Assembly: GCF_900074915.1 (NCBI RefSeq)
Contig: NZ_LT222319.1
Coordinates: forward strand, 1,795,001 to 1,859,000
Direction: 5' to 3'
DNA from: Pseudomonas cerasi
Lineage (GTDB): Bacteria > Pseudomonadota > Gammaproteobacteria > Pseudomonadales > Pseudomonadaceae
DNA: 64,000 nt
Shown: positions 8,681 to 17,118 of the stretch, piece by piece
Layout: each line of letters starts with the position of its first letter
How positions within the stretch are numbered: the stretch's first letter is position 1
The notes under the pieces: generated by a model
The model's database searches: none
Seen by the model: only the letters and a program-made list of their open reading frames with translations
What the model was told of the DNA's origin: nothing
Translations under genes and position numbers: made by a program

Positions 8681-8712
8681 TGGTTAATTCCATCCAAATT
8701 CGGATATATGCA

Positions 8713-9282
8713 ATGAAAACTGGTAAAGAGCTGAAACCCGGTACCGTGATCCGTCTCGAAAACGATCCTTGGCTGGTTCAGAAAGCTGAATTCACCAAAT
8801 CCGGTCGTAACAGCGCGATCATGAAGACCAAGCTGAAAAACCTGCTGACCGGTTACAAGACCGAGATCGTTTACAGCGCCGACGACAAGCTGGACGACGT
8901 GATCCTGGATCGCAAGGAAGCCACCCTGTCGTTCATCAGCGGTGACACCTACACGTTCATGGACACCACTGACTACACCATGTACGAGCTGAACGCCGAA
9001 GACATCGAAAGCGTTCTGCCTTTCGTCGAAGAAGGCATGACCGACGTCTGCGAAGCCGTGTTCTTCGAAGACCGTCTGGTTTCCGTAGAACTGCCGACCA
9101 CTATCGTGCGTCAGGTCGACTACACCGAAGGCTCCGCTCGTGGCGACACGTCGGGCAAGGTCATGAAGCCTGCCAAACTGAAAAACGGCACCGAGCTGAG
9201 CGTTGCTGACTTCATCGAAATCGGCGACATGATCGAGATCGATACCCGTGAAGGCGGTTCCTACAAAGGCCGTGCGAAGTAA
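8713..9282 (+). CDS. efp: Translation elongation factor P
   Basis: A 189-residue three-domain beta-barrel protein that binds between the P and E sites and promotes peptide bond formation at consecutive prolines. The KSGRN loop places the modified residue at Arg32, the rhamnosylation type, not the lysine type. This agrees with the earP gene next door. The C-terminal signature [18 protein letters not shown] is intact. I choose ATG 8713 ([13 protein letters not shown]) because the N-terminus then matches the family; longer readings run into the leader hairpin. Confidence 0.98.
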   Translation: MKTGKELKPGTVIRLENDPWLVQKAEFTKSGRNSAIMKTKLKNLLTGYKTEIVYSADDKLDDVILDRKEATLSFISGDTYTFMDTTDYTMYELNAEDIESVLPFVEEGMTDVCEAVFFEDRLVSVELPTTIVRQVDYTEGSARGDTSGKVMKPAKLKNGTELSVADFIEIGDMIEIDTREGGSYKGRAK

Positions 9283-9307
9283 GCATGGTTTTGTAACCCC
9301 GTTACGC

Positions 9308-9337
9308 AAAAAACCCGCATCGCTGCGGGTTTTTTTG
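9308..9337 (+). terminator. Rho-independent terminator after efp
   Basis: CCCGCA-TCGC-TGCGGG stem-loop preceded by six A and followed by eight T. It works on both strands, so it also closes the convergent ohr transcript. Confidence 0.9.
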
Positions 9338-9384
9338 TGCCTGGGATTCTTGCCGGACAGCGGTCACTCAGGCGTCCGACAGGA

Positions 9385-9804
9385 TCAGACCGTTACATGC
9401 AGGCGCACATCGACGTTACCGCGAGTGGCGTTGGAGTAAGGGCAGACCACGTGAGCGGCATCGACCAGTTGCTGAGCGTCGGCTTGTTCCAGACCTGGCA
9501 GGCTGACATGCAGATCGATGTCCAGACCGAAACCGCCCGGGATCTGGCCGATGCCTACATGGGCGGTGATCGAGGTGTCTGCCGGAATGCTGCGTTTGCT
9601 CTGGCCGGCCACGAACTTCAATGCACCGATGAAACAGGCCGAATAACCGGCAGCAAACAGCTGCTCAGGGTTGGTGGCTGCGCCGCCAGCACCGCCGAGC
9701 TCTTTCGGGGTCGCCAGCTTGACGTCGAGAATCTTGTCGTTGGAGACAGCACGACCATCACGGCCGCCGGTGGCGGTTGCAACTGCGGTGTAAAGAGTGT
9801 CCAT
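9385..9804 (-). CDS. ohr: Organic hydroperoxide reductase Ohr (OsmC superfamily)
   Basis: A 139-residue cytosolic peroxidase that reduces lipid and organic hydroperoxides, using lipoylated proteins as the electron source. The catalytic cysteines are visible at C57 (GYSACFIGAL) and C121 (HVVCPYSNATRGN). The N-terminus (LYTAVATATGGRDGRAVSND) and the active-site Arg region are typical of Ohr rather than OsmC. It lies 212 bases downstream of ohrR on the same strand, with inverted-repeat OhrR operators between them. Induction by organic peroxides is expected. Confidence 0.96.
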   Translation of the reverse strand: MDTLYTAVATATGGRDGRAVSNDKILDVKLATPKELGGAGGAATNPEQLFAAGYSACFIGALKFVAGQSKRSIPADTSITAHVGIGQIPGGFGLDIDLHVSLPGLEQADAQQLVDAAHVVCPYSNATRGNVDVRLHVTV

Positions 9805-9843
9805 GATCTTTCCTCGTTCGATGAAGGTTTAATTGCGCTAAAT

Positions 9844-9860
9844 ACTTGCGCGCTAACTAA
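9844..9860. promoter_or_regulatory. Putative OhrR operator 1 (ohr promoter)
   Basis: ACTTGCGCGCTAACTAA contains half of the TTAGCGCGCAA motif that recurs 40 bases away. It lies 40 bases upstream of the ohr start codon. Confidence 0.6.
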
Positions 9861-9885
9861 TCGCAGGACAAAGGTAGTCTAGGGA

Positions 9886-9904
9886 TAGTTTGCGCGCAAG
9901 CTAA
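9886..9904. promoter_or_regulatory. Putative OhrR operator 2 (ohr promoter)
   Basis: TAGTTTGCGCGCAAGCTAA is a near-perfect inverted repeat around TTGCGCGCAA, as expected for a MarR-type dimer. It shares its core with operator 1. Confidence 0.68.
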
Positions 9905-10016
9905 TTTTGCAAAAAAGTTCGAGGCTGGTCGTTGGCGGGCGAGGCAACAGGCTTGAAGGGCCTGCCAGACCTCACGCGTGGTGGCCGGGCATGACGAGAG
10001 CCGGGTAACGCTTTTT

Positions 10017-10490
10017 CTAGAGACTATGGTGCAGGTGCTCGCGCAGCTCCAGCAACTGGGCCTGCAGATCGAGAAGCTTTTCCATGGTCAGCCCGCTCGA
10101 CGAGAGAATGCAACCAGGTACGCTCAAGGCCTTTTGTTGCAATTCGCGTCCCTGTGCGGTGAGGTGAAGCAACACCACCCGCTCGTCTTCCTTGCTGCGC
10201 GTACGGCTGATGAAGCCTTCGCCTTCGAGGCGTTTGAGCAGCGGCGTCAATGAGCCCGGATCGGTAAGCAGACGCGTGCTGACGTCCCCTACAGTAAGCC
10301 CGTCCTTTTCCCACAGCACCATCATCGCCAGATACTGCGGATAGGTCAGCCCGAGCGCCTGCAGCAGCGGCTTGTAAACCTTGGTCATCATCAACGAGGT
10401 GGAATACAGGGCAAAACACAATTGGTTATCCAGCAGCAGCGAATCGCAATCGGCAGGTGCGGAGCGGGTCGGGCTTTCGTCGGCACTCAT
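10017..10490 (-). CDS. ohrR: Organic-peroxide-sensing repressor OhrR (MarR family)
   Basis: A 157-residue winged-helix dimer. The sensing cysteine is C25 in the [11 protein letters not shown] helix. A second cysteine, C127 ([11 protein letters not shown]), can form the intersubunit disulfide, which makes this a two-cysteine OhrR as in Xanthomonas. The DNA-binding part includes [24 protein letters not shown] and the wing RSKEDERVV. It lies upstream of its target ohr on the same strand, with operators in the gap. Oxidation should release ohr expression. Confidence 0.95.
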   Translation of the reverse strand: MSADESPTRSAPADCDSLLLDNQLCFALYSTSLMMTKVYKPLLQALGLTYPQYLAMMVLWEKDGLTVGDVSTRLLTDPGSLTPLLKRLEGEGFISRTRSKEDERVVLLHLTAQGRELQQKALSVPGCILSSSGLTMEKLLDLQAQLLELREHLHHSL

Positions 10491-10678
10491 ATCAGGTCCT
10501 CAAACTCAGTCGAATGAGTTTAACTTAGTGTTGCACTCTTTAATGCGCCAGATAATTTCGCTCGTGCATGCTCGAAGCGCCGGCATTGTGCGTGACGCGT
10601 GAAAAAAACGGCGTCATCGGGTGTCGGTCCAGAGCAGGACTGCGTAGCATTTGGTCATTGACCGGGTGGGGACGCAGT

Positions 10679-11425
10679 GTGATTGAAATTGTGATGTTTG
10701 TATTGCTGGGTGCAGCGATGGGCACCCTGGGAGGGTTGTTCGGCATCGGTGGTGGTCTTGTGGCAATTCCCGCGCTCGGTGTGCTGTTCGGTCTGGATCA
10801 GCAACTCGCTCAAGGGACCGCTTTGTTGATGGTCCTGCCCAATGTGTTGCTGGCCTTGTGGCGTTACAACCAGCGCAACCGGATTCTGCTGCGTAATGCG
10901 CTGATGTTGATCATCCCCAGTTTCATTTTTGCCTGGCTGACCTCACTGCTGGCGGTCCGCGTCGACCCGCAGGGCATGCGCCTGGGCTTCGTCGGTTTTC
11001 TGGTGGTGCTGACCGTGTTCAACGTTGCGCAGATGTATTGGCGCAGCAAGCAGGCCGCTGGCGGGTTGCGTCATGAGAAGTGGTTATGGCTGCTGGGCGT
11101 CGGGTCCGGCGTGACCGGTGGCCTGTTTGGCGTTGGCGGCGGGGTGGTGGCGACGCCGATCCTTACCAGTGTCTTCGGCACGACCCAGGTCGTGGCCCAG
11201 GGGCTGGCGCTGTCCCTGGCGGCGCCGAGCACCGGCATCACGCTGGTCACCTACGCGCTGCACGATCACGTCAACTGGTCGATGGGCATTCCGCTGGCCA
11301 TCGGCGGCCTGGCCAGCATCAGTTGGGGCGTGAAACTGGCGCATTCGTTACCCGAGCGAACCCTGCGCCTGATGTTCTGCGTGTTTCTGGTGCTCTGTGC
11401 GGTCATTCTCGCGCTCAAGGTTTGA
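10679..11425 (+). CDS. TauE/SafE family membrane exporter
   Basis: About 248 residues with two internally related halves, each opening with the Gly-rich signature LGGLFGIGGGLVAIPAL or TGGLFGVGGGVVATPIL. These are diagnostic of the TauE/SafE (DUF81) family of sulfite or organosulfonate exporters with eight helices. The substrate is not known. GTG 10679 after GGTGGGGACG is the best start; an upstream ATG at 10568 would add about 37 polar residues that are absent from the family. The 3' end overlaps the convergent LysR gene by 11 bases. Confidence 0.87.
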   Translation: MIEIVMFVLLGAAMGTLGGLFGIGGGLVAIPALGVLFGLDQQLAQGTALLMVLPNVLLALWRYNQRNRILLRNALMLIIPSFIFAWLTSLLAVRVDPQGMRLGFVGFLVVLTVFNVAQMYWRSKQAAGGLRHEKWLWLLGVGSGVTGGLFGVGGGVVATPILTSVFGTTQVVAQGLALSLAAPSTGITLVTYALHDHVNWSMGIPLAIGGLASISWGVKLAHSLPERTLRLMFCVFLVLCAVILALKV

Positions 11426-12296
11426 AACCGGCGATGATGTAATCGGCCATGCATTCGGTGATGGGCGAGGGATTTTCAGGGTTGCGCAGCAGGACGATGC
11501 TGGCGGTCGGCAACTGTGGCAATTGTTCCGCCTCGCCGAGGATACGCAAATCCGCTGTGGCCAGGCTCTGGAACTGTGCGGTGACTGCCAGGCCCGCGCT
11601 GACCACTGCGGTGATCGCTGCCATGCTCGAGCTGCTGTAGGCGATGCGGTAATCGCGCCCCGCGCCGTCCAGCGCATTGCAGGCCCAGTCACGACAGAAG
11701 CAGTGGGTGTTGAACATCGCCAGCGGAATGGGCGTTTGCTCATGTGGGGCAAAGCCGATGGCTTCCATCCACATCAGGCGCTCCTGACGCAGCAGTGTGC
11801 CGATCTCAGTGCCGGGCTTGCGCGTGACGATGGTCAGATCAAGGTCGCGGCGTTGCAGCAGAAGGTCCGATGGCTCGCAATGCACTTCCACCTGAACCAG
11901 CGGATAGGCCTGGGCGAACTGCGCCAGAATGCCGGGCAGGAAGCGCATCACGTAATCGTCCGGCGAGCCGATTTTTACCACGCCGATCATGTGCGGCTCG
12001 CGCAAGGTGTTGAACACCTCGCTGTGCAGCTTGAGGATCCGTCGTGCGTAACCGAGCAGTACCTGGCCCTCGGCAGTCAGGTTCAGAACCCGACCTTCAC
12101 GCTGAAACAGCGGGCGCTGCACGACGTCTTCCTCAAGACGCTTCATCTGCATGCTGACCGCCGACTGCGTGCGATTGACGGCTTCGCCTGCACGGGTAAA
12201 ACCGCCGTGATCGGCAATCGCCACGAAGGTGCGCAACAGTTCGGTATCAATGCTCGGGTAGGTGGCCAATACATCAATCTCCCGGATGGAAGGCAT
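11415..12296 (-). CDS. LysR family transcriptional regulator (LrhA/HexA-like)
   Basis: About 293 residues. An N-terminal winged helix (SIDTELLRTFVAIADHGGFT...AVNRTQSAVSMQMKRLE) is followed by a periplasmic-binding-protein-like effector domain (VVKIGSPDDYVMRFLPGIL). The SPDDY motif and overall pattern resemble the LrhA/HexA/PecT subgroup, which often controls motility or virulence genes. The start is uncertain: ATG 12296 or 12305, neither with a strong ribosome site. It is divergent from the DUF1127 gene 66 bases away, which is a plausible target. Confidence 0.87.
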   Translation of the reverse strand: MPSIREIDVLATYPSIDTELLRTFVAIADHGGFTRAGEAVNRTQSAVSMQMKRLEEDVVQRPLFQREGRVLNLTAEGQVLLGYARRILKLHSEVFNTLREPHMIGVVKIGSPDDYVMRFLPGILAQFAQAYPLVQVEVHCEPSDLLLQRRDLDLTIVTRKPGTEIGTLLRQERLMWMEAIGFAPHEQTPIPLAMFNTHCFCRDWACNALDGAGRDYRIAYSSSSMAAITAVVSAGLAVTAQFQSLATADLRILGEAEQLPQLPTASIVLLRNPENPSPITECMADYIIAGFKP

Positions 12297-12362
12297 AAGA
12301 AACATTCGTTGGATTGATCCTACGCCCGGCGAGAGACTTTCGTCATCACAATGGAGGGCAGG

Positions 12363-12596
12363 ATGATGAAAGGTCAGAAACAATGCGTGTTGGTGGATGG
12401 GGTCAATGGAAGGGCGCGGTCAGGCGCAGTGTTCTCAGTGCTTAAGCGTCATCTGCAACGCTGGCTTGAACTGCACCGCCAGCGTCACTTGCTGGCGCAG
12501 ATGAGTGACGGAACACTGAAGGATCTGGGTCTGAGTCGGGCCGACATTCAACAGGAAGCCGAGCGTCCTTTCTGGGACGACCCGCTCAAGCATTGA
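12363..12596 (+). CDS. DUF1127 small basic protein
   Basis: About 77 residues. The C-terminal half matches DUF1127 (YjiS-like): LKRHLQRWLELHRQRHLLAQMSDGTLKDLGLSRADI, rich in Arg and Leu. In other bacteria members bind RNA or influence small-RNA and phosphate metabolism; the role here is unknown. Tandem ATGs occur at 12363 and 12366 with GGAGGG just upstream, and a third ATG lies at 12351. It is transcribed divergently from the LysR regulator, a common arrangement for DUF1127 genes. The stop codon lies inside a hairpin. Confidence 0.8.
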   Translation: MMKGQKQCVLVDGVNGRARSGAVFSVLKRHLQRWLELHRQRHLLAQMSDGTLKDLGLSRADIQQEAERPFWDDPLKH

Positions 12597-12621
12597 GCGG
12601 GCCGTTGCACCGGGGTTTTTT
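12581..12621 (+). terminator. Hairpin overlapping the DUF1127 stop codon, with a distal T-run
   Basis: The perfect stem CCCGCTCAA-GCA-TTGAGCGGG (12581-12601) includes the stop codon. The six-T run comes 14 bases later, so termination is possible but the spacing is not classical. Confidence 0.4.
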
Positions 12622-12623
12622 GT

Positions 12624-13970
12624 TTAGCGCCTGACCTGCTTGAGGGTCTCGGCAATCAGGAAGGCCAGTTCCAGTGACTGATCGGCGTTCATGCGTGGGT
12701 CACAATGCGTGTGATAGCGATCCGAAAGGCCGTCTTCAGTGATCGGACGGGCGCCACCGATGCATTCGGTGACGTTCTGTCCGGTCATTTCGATGTGGAT
12801 GCCGCCGGCGTAAGTGCCCTCGGCCTGATGCACCTGGAAGAACTGCTTCACTTCGCCAAGGATCTGCGCAAAGTCACGGGTCTTGTAGCCACTGCTGGCC
12901 TTGATCGTGTTGCCGTGCATCGGGTCCGAGCTCCACAGCACCTTGCGGCCTTCGCGCTCGACGGCGCGGATCAGCTGCGGCAAGTGATCACCCACCTTGT
13001 TGGCACCCATGCGCGCGATCAGGTTCAGGCGGCCCGGGTCGTTGTCCGGGTTGAGGATGTCGATCAGGCGAATCAGGTCGTCGGTGTTCATGCTCGGGCC
13101 GACCTTGACGCCGATCGGGTTGTTGACCCCACGCAGGAACTCGACATGCGCGCCGTCCAGTTGGCGGGTACGGTCGCCTATCCACAGCATGTGCGCCGAG
13201 CAATCGTAGTAATCGTTAGTCAGGCTGTCGCGTCGCACGAAGGCTTCTTCGTAATTGAGCAGCAGCGCCTCGTGAGCGGTGAAGAAGCTGGTTTCGCGCA
13301 GTTGCGGCGAGCTGTCCATGCCGCAGGCGCGCATGAACGCCAGGGTTTCATCGATACGCCCCGCCAGTTGGCTGTATTTCTCGGCCAGCGCCGAGTTGGC
13401 GATGAAGTCCAGGTTCCATTTATGGACCTGATGCAAGTCGGCGAAACCGCCCTGAGCGAAGGCGCGCAGCAGGTTCAGGGTGGCGGTGGACTGGTTATAG
13501 GCCTGCAACAGGCGCTCCGGGTCCGGTACACGGCTCTTTTCGTCGAACCCGATACCGTTGACGATATCGCCGCGGTAAGCCGGGAGCGTCACGCCGTCGA
13601 TGATTTCGTCGTTGGCCGAGCGTGGCTTGGCAAATTGCCCGGCCATGCGTCCGACTTTCACCACCGGGCAGCCGGCGGCAAACGTCATCACGATTGCCAT
13701 CTGCAGCAGAACCTTGAACGTATCGCGAATCTTGGCGGCGGAAAACTCCATGAAGCTTTCCGCGCAGTCGCCGCCCTGCAGCAAGAACGCACGCCCCTGG
13801 GTTACTTCGGCAAACTGACGGCGCAACTCCCGGGCCTCGCCGGCGAATACCAGCGGCGGATAACTGGCCAGCGTCTGTTCGACCCTGTGCAGGTGCTCGG
13901 CATCAGGGTAGTGAGGTTGCTGCTGAATCGGCAGTGCCCGCCAGCTGTCGGGGCTCCAGGGTTGGCTCAT
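12624..13970 (-). CDS. Class II 3-deoxy-7-phosphoheptulonate (DAHP) synthase
   Basis: About 448 residues. It catalyses the first step of the shikimate pathway, condensing phosphoenolpyruvate with erythrose 4-phosphate. The plant-like class II hallmarks are present: [11 protein letters not shown], the [12 protein letters not shown] loop, [10 protein letters not shown] and the metal/phosphate segment [12 protein letters not shown] 13970 ([14 protein letters not shown]) fits the family N-terminus; a longer reading adds unrelated residues. Pseudomonads also carry class I enzymes, so this one may feed housekeeping or secondary aromatic synthesis. Confidence 0.95.
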   Translation of the reverse strand: MSQPWSPDSWRALPIQQQPHYPDAEHLHRVEQTLASYPPLVFAGEARELRRQFAEVTQGRAFLLQGGDCAESFMEFSAAKIRDTFKVLLQMAIVMTFAAGCPVVKVGRMAGQFAKPRSANDEIIDGVTLPAYRGDIVNGIGFDEKSRVPDPERLLQAYNQSTATLNLLRAFAQGGFADLHQVHKWNLDFIANSALAEKYSQLAGRIDETLAFMRACGMDSSPQLRETSFFTAHEALLLNYEEAFVRRDSLTNDYYDCSAHMLWIGDRTRQLDGAHVEFLRGVNNPIGVKVGPSMNTDDLIRLIDILNPDNDPGRLNLIARMGANKVGDHLPQLIRAVEREGRKVLWSSDPMHGNTIKASSGYKTRDFAQILGEVKQFFQVHQAEGTYAGGIHIEMTGQNVTECIGGARPITEDGLSDRYHTHCDPRMNADQSLELAFLIAETLKQVRR

Positions 13971-14139
13971 TATTGGCTCTAGGGTTGTGCAATCGGATCG
14001 GCATGTTAGCAGTTCGTCGTTGCTCTGCCAGTCTGGGGCGGACCATTGGAGCGGCGCCGCACGCCACAACGTGTGACAAAGCCGCGCGCTTGCCCGACAA
14101 TTCGTATTTTGCGCTCAGCGCAGACAACCAGGAACGGTG

Positions 14140-14901
14140 ATGACGGAAGAGCGTGAGCGCGTAGAGCGGATCCTGGCCGAGGTCCACGACGACTTCGGCA
14201 TGATTCGCGTGCTGGAAGTGGAGGACTACCGCTTTCTGGAGTTTGGCGATGCCATCGAGCAAAGCTGCACCTTTACAGCCGATCCGAGCTGGCTGGAGTA
14301 CGACTACACCCGGGCGATGTTGATCGGCGCGCTGTGCCATGACGCGCCGGAAAGCGCGCTGTTTCTGGGGTTGGGTGCCGGCACGCTGACCCAGGCCTGC
14401 ATGAAGTTCCTGCCGCTTGAAGACGTGGAGGTCATCGAGCTGCGCCCGGATGTGCCACGTCTGGCCATGGAGTTCATGGGGCTCGACGACGATCCGCGTC
14501 TGTATATTCGCATCGGCGATGCGCTGGACCTGCTGGACAGTACAGAGCCTGCCGACCTGATCTTTGTCGACCTGTACACCGATGTCGGGCCGGGGGTCGG
14601 GCACCTGGCCTGGAATTTCCTGCAGAGCTGTCAGCAGCGCCTGAATCCGGGCGGCTGGCTGATCATCAATCAGTGGGCCACCGACGACGGCAAGCCGCTG
14701 GGAGCGGCCCTGCTGCGCGGCTTGTACCACCGTCATTACTGGGAGCTGCCGGTGAAGGAGGGCAACGTCATTCTGCTCGTGCCTGCCGATCTGGATCAGA
14801 CGCTGGATATCGACGCGTTGAGCGGGCGAGCCGAGGCACTTGCGGCGCATCTGGGTTACTCGCTGGCGTCGTTGATCGGGGCGATTCGTTCCGCGACCTG
14901 A
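14140..14901 (+). CDS. Spermidine-synthase-like methyltransferase-fold protein
   Basis: A 253-residue Rossmann protein related to the SpeE/polyamine aminopropyltransferase superfamily. The nucleotide loop ALFLGLGAGTLTQAC and the DVEVIELRPDV acidic loop are present, followed by DLIFVDLYTD. It lacks the usual N-terminal beta domain of true spermidine synthases, so its substrate is open. A GTG sits immediately before ATG 14140; AGGAAC lies just upstream. It is divergent from the DAHP synthase gene with about 170 bases between start codons. Confidence 0.82.
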   Translation: MTEERERVERILAEVHDDFGMIRVLEVEDYRFLEFGDAIEQSCTFTADPSWLEYDYTRAMLIGALCHDAPESALFLGLGAGTLTQACMKFLPLEDVEVIELRPDVPRLAMEFMGLDDDPRLYIRIGDALDLLDSTEPADLIFVDLYTDVGPGVGHLAWNFLQSCQQRLNPGGWLIINQWATDDGKPLGAALLRGLYHRHYWELPVKEGNVILLVPADLDQTLDIDALSGRAEALAAHLGYSLASLIGAIRSAT

Positions 14902-15354
14902 GCAGGCGAAAAGTGAGGCGATTGTGCCGAAAACGGGGTGGGACAATTCGCCACACCTCGAAGGCCAGGATGCTGGCGATGCGCAGGAATAGGTTAAACG
15001 TTTAAGCAGTAATGCCCGCAATCTCGGGCCCGCGCCCCGATCAGGCGGCCTTCTGCCTGGACTCAGGGCCTGCCGCCGCTCAAGAATGGCGCAACGTTTC
15101 GTAAAAAAAGACTCACTAAGGTGCGTATTTCCGGTATAGTGCGCGCCGGCCTTAACACGGCCCTCGTCAAGGTATTGCAGTTCCCCGAAGCCAGCTTCGG
15201 TTGCTTGTTCGCACAACGGACTAGCCTGGACGATCCATTCATCAAACGTTTTCGCAAATCCCCGCCGACAAAGCAGCCAGGGTGACCTCAAGGTCGTACA
15301 CGGCACGCGCAGCTTTGAAGCATGGGTCTTTGCGGATGCACTAGAGGCAGACCC
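14902..15354 (+). other. Long leader/intergenic region upstream of the DEAD-box helicase gene
   Basis: 453 bases without a convincing gene. TATAGT at 15135-15140 is a candidate -10 box (the -35 is weak), which would give a leader of about 210 bases. Downstream of it lie the perfect hairpin CCGAAG-CCAG-CTTCGG (15185-15200) and the start-codon hairpin described separately. Cold-shock helicase genes of other bacteria also have long structured leaders. Confidence 0.55.
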
Positions 15355-15357
15355 ATG
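15321..15357 (+). promoter_or_regulatory. Start-codon-sequestering hairpin of the DEAD-box helicase gene
   Basis: CATGGGTCT (15321-15329) is exactly complementary to AGACCCATG (15349-15357), which includes the initiation ATG at 15355. The 19-base loop holds the likely ribosome site AGAGG (15343-15347). The fold would hide the start codon in the mRNA. The first arm contains an in-frame ATG (15322) as an alternative start. Confidence 0.7.
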
Positions 15358-17028
15358 ACCCAGGAAATCGGCGGCTTCGCCGCTCTCGAACTTCATCCCA
15401 ATATCGTTGCAGCAGTCGTCGCCACTGGCTACGAAGAGCCTTCGGCCATTCAGCAGCAATCGATCCCGATTATTCTCGCCGGTCACGACATGATTGGTCA
15501 GGCGCAAACCGGTACGGGTAAAACCGCCGCGTTCGCACTGCCTATCCTGCATCGTATCGACCCGAGCAAGCGCGAGCCGCAAGCACTGATCCTGGCCCCG
15601 ACCCGCGAACTGGCACTTCAGGTTGCCACCGCGTTCGAGACCTACGCAAAACAAATGCCGGGCGTGACCGTTGTAGCGGTCTACGGCGGCGCGCCGATGG
15701 GCCCTCAGCTCAAGGCTATCCGCAACGGCGCACAAATCGTCGTCGCTACCCCGGGCCGTCTCTGCGACCACCTGCGTCGTGACGAGAAAGTCCTGGCGAC
15801 CGTGAACCATCTGGTTCTCGACGAAGCGGACGAAATGCTCAAACTGGGCTTCATGGACGACCTCGAAGTCATCTTCAAGGCCATGCCTGAGTCCCGTCAG
15901 ACCGTACTGTTCTCGGCCACGCTGCCACAGTCGATCCGTGCCATCGCCGAACGCCATCTGCGCGATCCGAAGCACGTCAAGATCCAGACCAAGACCCAGA
16001 CCGTTACCGCGATCGAGCAGGCTCACCTGCTGGTTCACGCTGACCAGAAGACCTCGGCCGTACTGAGCCTGCTGGAAGTCGAAGACTTCGACGCCCTGAT
16101 CATGTTCGTCCGCACCAAGCAGGCGACCCTGGATCTGGCCAGCGCCCTTGAAGCCAAAGGCTACAAGGCTGCCGCACTGAACGGCGACATCGCCCAGAAC
16201 CAGCGCGAGCGCGTTATCGAATCCCTCAAGGATGGCCGTCTGGACATCGTTGTGGCGACCGACGTTGCTGCCCGTGGCCTTGACGTTCCGCGTATTACCC
16301 ACGTGTTCAACGTGGACATGCCGTACGATCCAGAGTCCTACGTTCACCGTATCGGCCGTACCGGTCGTGCCGGTCGCGAAGGTCGCGCACTGCTGCTGGT
16401 GACGCCTCGTGAGCGCCGCATGCTGCAAGTGATCGAGCGTGTTACCGGTCAGAAGGTTGCGGAAGTCCGCCTGCCGGATGCCCAGGCCGTTCTGGATGCA
16501 CGCATCAAGAAACTGACCAACAGCCTGTCGCCACTGGTCGCTGATGCCGAATCGACTCACGGTGATCTGCTCGATCGTCTGACTGCCGACATCGGCTGCA
16601 GCCCTCGTGCCCTTGCCGCTGCACTGCTGCGCAAGGCTACCAACGGTCAGGCACTGACCCTGGCAGCCATCGAGCGCGAGCGTCCACTGGTTCCGAACAA
16701 CGCCCCGCGCGGTGATCGTCCAGAGCGCAGCAGCGACCGTGGTGATCGTCCTGAGCGTGAGCGTCGTGCGCCGGTTCCATTGGCCGAAGGCCGTGCTCGT
16801 TGCCGTACCGCGCTGGGTGCGCGTGATGGTATCGCTGCCAAGAACCTGCTGGGTGCCATTCTCAACGAAGGCGGCCTGGCCCGCGAAGCGATCGGCCGTA
16901 TCCAGGTTCGTGACAGCTTCAGCCTGGTCGAACTGCCGGAAGATGGTCTTGAGCGTCTGCTGACCAAACTCAAGGACACCCGCGTTGCTGGCAAGCAGCT
17001 CAAGCTGCGTCGCTATCGCGAAGACTGA
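15355..17028 (+). CDS. deaD: DEAD-box ATP-dependent RNA helicase, DeaD/CsdA-like
   Basis: A 557-residue RNA helicase for ribosome assembly and mRNA unwinding, often cold-induced. Motifs in order: Q motif (GYEEPSAIQQQSIP), I (AQTGTGKT), Ia (PTRELALQ), Ib (TPGR), II (DEAD), III (SAT), V (ATDVAARGLD) and VI (HRIGRTGRAGR). An Arg/Asp-rich linker leads to a C-terminal DbpA/CsdA-type RNA-binding domain (~485-557). ATG 15355 gives the usual MTQEIGGFAALELHP start; an in-frame ATG at 15322 is possible. The gene is monocistronic, with a terminator following. Confidence 0.95.
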   Translation: MTQEIGGFAALELHPNIVAAVVATGYEEPSAIQQQSIPIILAGHDMIGQAQTGTGKTAAFALPILHRIDPSKREPQALILAPTRELALQVATAFETYAKQMPGVTVVAVYGGAPMGPQLKAIRNGAQIVVATPGRLCDHLRRDEKVLATVNHLVLDEADEMLKLGFMDDLEVIFKAMPESRQTVLFSATLPQSIRAIAERHLRDPKHVKIQTKTQTVTAIEQAHLLVHADQKTSAVLSLLEVEDFDALIMFVRTKQATLDLASALEAKGYKAAALNGDIAQNQRERVIESLKDGRLDIVVATDVAARGLDVPRITHVFNVDMPYDPESYVHRIGRTGRAGREGRALLLVTPRERRMLQVIERVTGQKVAEVRLPDAQAVLDARIKKLTNSLSPLVADAESTHGDLLDRLTADIGCSPRALAAALLRKATNGQALTLAAIERERPLVPNNAPRGDRPERSSDRGDRPERERRAPVPLAEGRARCRTALGARDGIAAKNLLGAILNEGGLAREAIGRIQVRDSFSLVELPEDGLERLLTKLKDTRVAGKQLKLRRYRED

Positions 17029-17053
17029 TCGGCTCCTGAGCTGATCGGCCAAT

Positions 17054-17086
17054 AAAAAATCCCCGACTGGTTCGGGGATTTTTTTG
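17054..17086 (+). terminator. Rho-independent terminator after deaD (bidirectional)
   Basis: ATCCCCGA-CTGGT-TCGGGGAT stem flanked by an A-run and a seven-T run. It lies between convergent deaD and the dioxygenase gene. Confidence 0.9.
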
Positions 17087-17118
17087 CTTCGAATTCGGGC
17101 GGTCGGATGCTTTCGGGA

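Noticed and set aside
12705..13982. A 425-codon plus-strand frame opposite the class II DAHP synthase
   Set aside because: The minus strand encodes all hallmark motifs of the enzyme; the plus frame is Val/His/Gln-rich noise.
13903..17052. A 1049-codon open frame on the minus strand opposite the spermidine-synthase-like and deaD genes
   Set aside because: It lies antisense to two clearly coding genes. The translation has no recognisable domains and a composition expected from GC-rich third positions, and the frame runs over the deaD terminator. It is a shadow of strong codon bias.
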